Shown here: piece by piece, positions 63,121-64,000 of the stretch
Layout: every line of letters begins with the position of its first letter
Numbering within the stretch: the stretch's first letter is position 1
DNA from: Bacillus sp. SJS
GTDB taxonomy: Bacteria; Bacillota; Bacilli; Bacillales; Bacillaceae
Reading direction: 5' to 3'
DNA: 64,000 nucleotides
NCBI RefSeq assembly: GCF_000732485.2
Contig: NZ_JAQV02000031.1
Coordinates: forward strand, 434,001-498,000
Made by a program: the position numbers and the translations under genes
The notes under the pieces: model-generated
The model's database searches: none
Told to the model about the DNA's origin: nothing
Seen by the model: only the letters and a program-made list of their open reading frames with translations

Positions 63121-64000
63121 TGGTTGTATCACTGCTGATTGTAGGTGCCTTTTTGCTTTTCTCCCTCTTTCTTGGACTCAGAGCAAAACGCGGCAAAGAT
63201 ATGGATTTGGAGCAGTGGACGGTCGGCGGCCGGGGATTTGGAACGATGTTCGTATTCTTGCTGATGGCTGGTGAGATTTATACAACGTTCACGTTCCTCG
63301 GCGGCAGCGGCTGGGCATATGGCAAAGGCGGACCTGCCCTCTATATTCTTGTCTATGGCACGCTTGCCTATGTTTTATCCTATTGGCTCCTTCCACCAAT
63401 CTGGACATACGCCAAGGAGAAAAATCTGATGTCTCAATCGGACTTTTTCGTCAGTAAATATAAGAGCCCGATGCTCGGTGTTCTTGTCTCCCTGGTAGGA
63501 ATAGCTGCGCTCATTCCATACCTGGTTCTGCAGCTGAAGGGTCTTGGAATTATCGTATCAGAAGCTTCCTACGGAGCTATTTCTCCCGTCATCTCCGTTT
63601 GGATTGGCTTAATTACCGTAACGGTCTATGTTATGCTGTCAGGTATTCATGGCTCAGCCTGGACTGCCGTCGTGAAGGATCTATTAATTCTCGTCATGGT
63701 CGTTTTTCTTGGGATTTACTTGCCCATTCATTATTACGGAGGGTTTCAGCCGATGTTTGAATCCATTGAAGCGGCAAAACCAGGATTCCTTACTCTTCCT
63801 GATTCAGGCATGAGCATCAGCTGGTTTATCTCAACAATCGTTCTGACGGTATTTGGATATTACATGTGGCCTCATACTTTCGCATCGGCCTACACGGCTC
63901 AAAATGCAAAAGTTTTCAAGAAAAACGCCTTTCTTATGCCCCTATATTCGGTTGTATTGATTTTCGTGCTATTTGTCGGATTTGCGGCGATATTGAAAGT
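63120..64000 (+). CDS. sodium:solute symporter (SSS family), cut by the window edge
   Basis: Translated from the ATG in TAATG after AAGGAGGAG, the 293 visible codons begin MVVSLLIVGAFLLFSLFLGL and show SSS features: GRGFGTMFVFLLMAGEIYTT, LGGSGWAYGKGG, and MWPHTFASAYTAQN. Family members import pantothenate, amino acids, sugars or carboxylates with Na+. It is coupled to the DUF3311 and amidohydrolase genes, so the cargo may be an N-acyl compound; this is inference. The C-terminal half is beyond 64000. Confidence 0.88.
   Translation, partial: MVVSLLIVGAFLLFSLFLGLRAKRGKDMDLEQWTVGGRGFGTMFVFLLMAGEIYTTFTFLGGSGWAYGKGGPALYILVYGTLAYVLSYWLLPPIWTYAKEKNLMSQSDFFVSKYKSPMLGVLVSLVGIAALIPYLVLQLKGLGIIVSEASYGAISPVISVWIGLITVTVYVMLSGIHGSAWTAVVKDLLILVMVVFLGIYLPIHYYGGFQPMFESIEAAKPGFLTLPDSGMSISWFISTIVLTVFGYYMWPHTFASAYTAQNAKVFKKNAFLMPLYSVVLIFVLFVGFAAILK

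Overview
The window is chromosomal DNA from a low-GC, endospore-forming member of the Bacillaceae. The best anchor is a block in the same order as Bacillus subtilis: slp, pdhD-C-B-A, ykyA, def, ykrA, rpoY, rnjA, then adeC and ktrC. Sporulation-linked genes (a YjcZ-type peptide, SpoIISA/SpoIISB, a PAS histidine kinase, an RsbR paralogue), strong AAGGAGG ribosome sites, frequent GTG/TTG starts and many bidirectional hairpin terminators agree with this. I cannot fix the species from sequence alone. No rRNA, tRNA, CRISPR array or complete insertion sequence was seen.

Layout. 1-2.3 kb: a QueA-like gene cut by the left edge, a coupled SDR oxidoreductase, a small conserved protein and the Slp-like lipoprotein. 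2.4-7.3 kb: the pyruvate dehydrogenase operon on the minus strand. 7.3-9.7 kb: promoter region, dispersed palindromic repeats, YkyA and a YjcZ peptide. 9.7-13.4 kb: def, ykrA, a possible 23-codon gene, rpoY and rnjA. 13.5-17 kb: a small alarmone synthetase and a 14-TM exporter facing a TetR regulator, with a dyad-rich region between them. 17-22 kb: adeC under a guanine-class purine riboswitch, a third repeat copy, ktrC, and a DUF6884-like gene fused translationally to the NAD(P)HX repair enzyme. 22-32.5 kb: acyl-CoA thioesterase, a 41-bp minisatellite, small heat-shock protein, squalene-hopene cyclase family enzyme, PAS histidine kinase, and the phoD-tatA-tatC module.

32.5-47.2 kb is more accessory: a YtxH-type protein, a succinate-semialdehyde dehydrogenase-like enzyme, an orphan WXG100-like pair, small membrane or lipoproteins, a 1052-residue PLD nuclease/SF2 helicase/DUF3427 protein, a SurA-like lipoprotein, a MutT protein, an undescribed three-gene operon (epimerase, DapA-family lyase, GGDEF-like/HTH regulator) and a decayed MFS transporter. 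47.3-58 kb: a large secreted nuclease, a sigma-54 activator, a secreted protein of unknown function, and a ketone-body operon (GntP permease, scoA, scoB, 3-hydroxybutyrate dehydrogenase). That operon has a near-perfect -24/-12 promoter, palindromic upstream activator sites and a downstream cre box; the activator gene has its own cre box, so both are predicted to be shut off by CcpA on good carbon sources.

58.3-64 kb: a SpoIIS toxin-antitoxin locus with a second antitoxin-like gene and a 13-codon leader ORF whose stop overlaps the toxin start, an RsbR-type stressosome protein, a frameshifted DUF3267 gene, and an M20 amidohydrolase coupled to a DUF3311 protein and a sodium:solute symporter that runs off the right edge.
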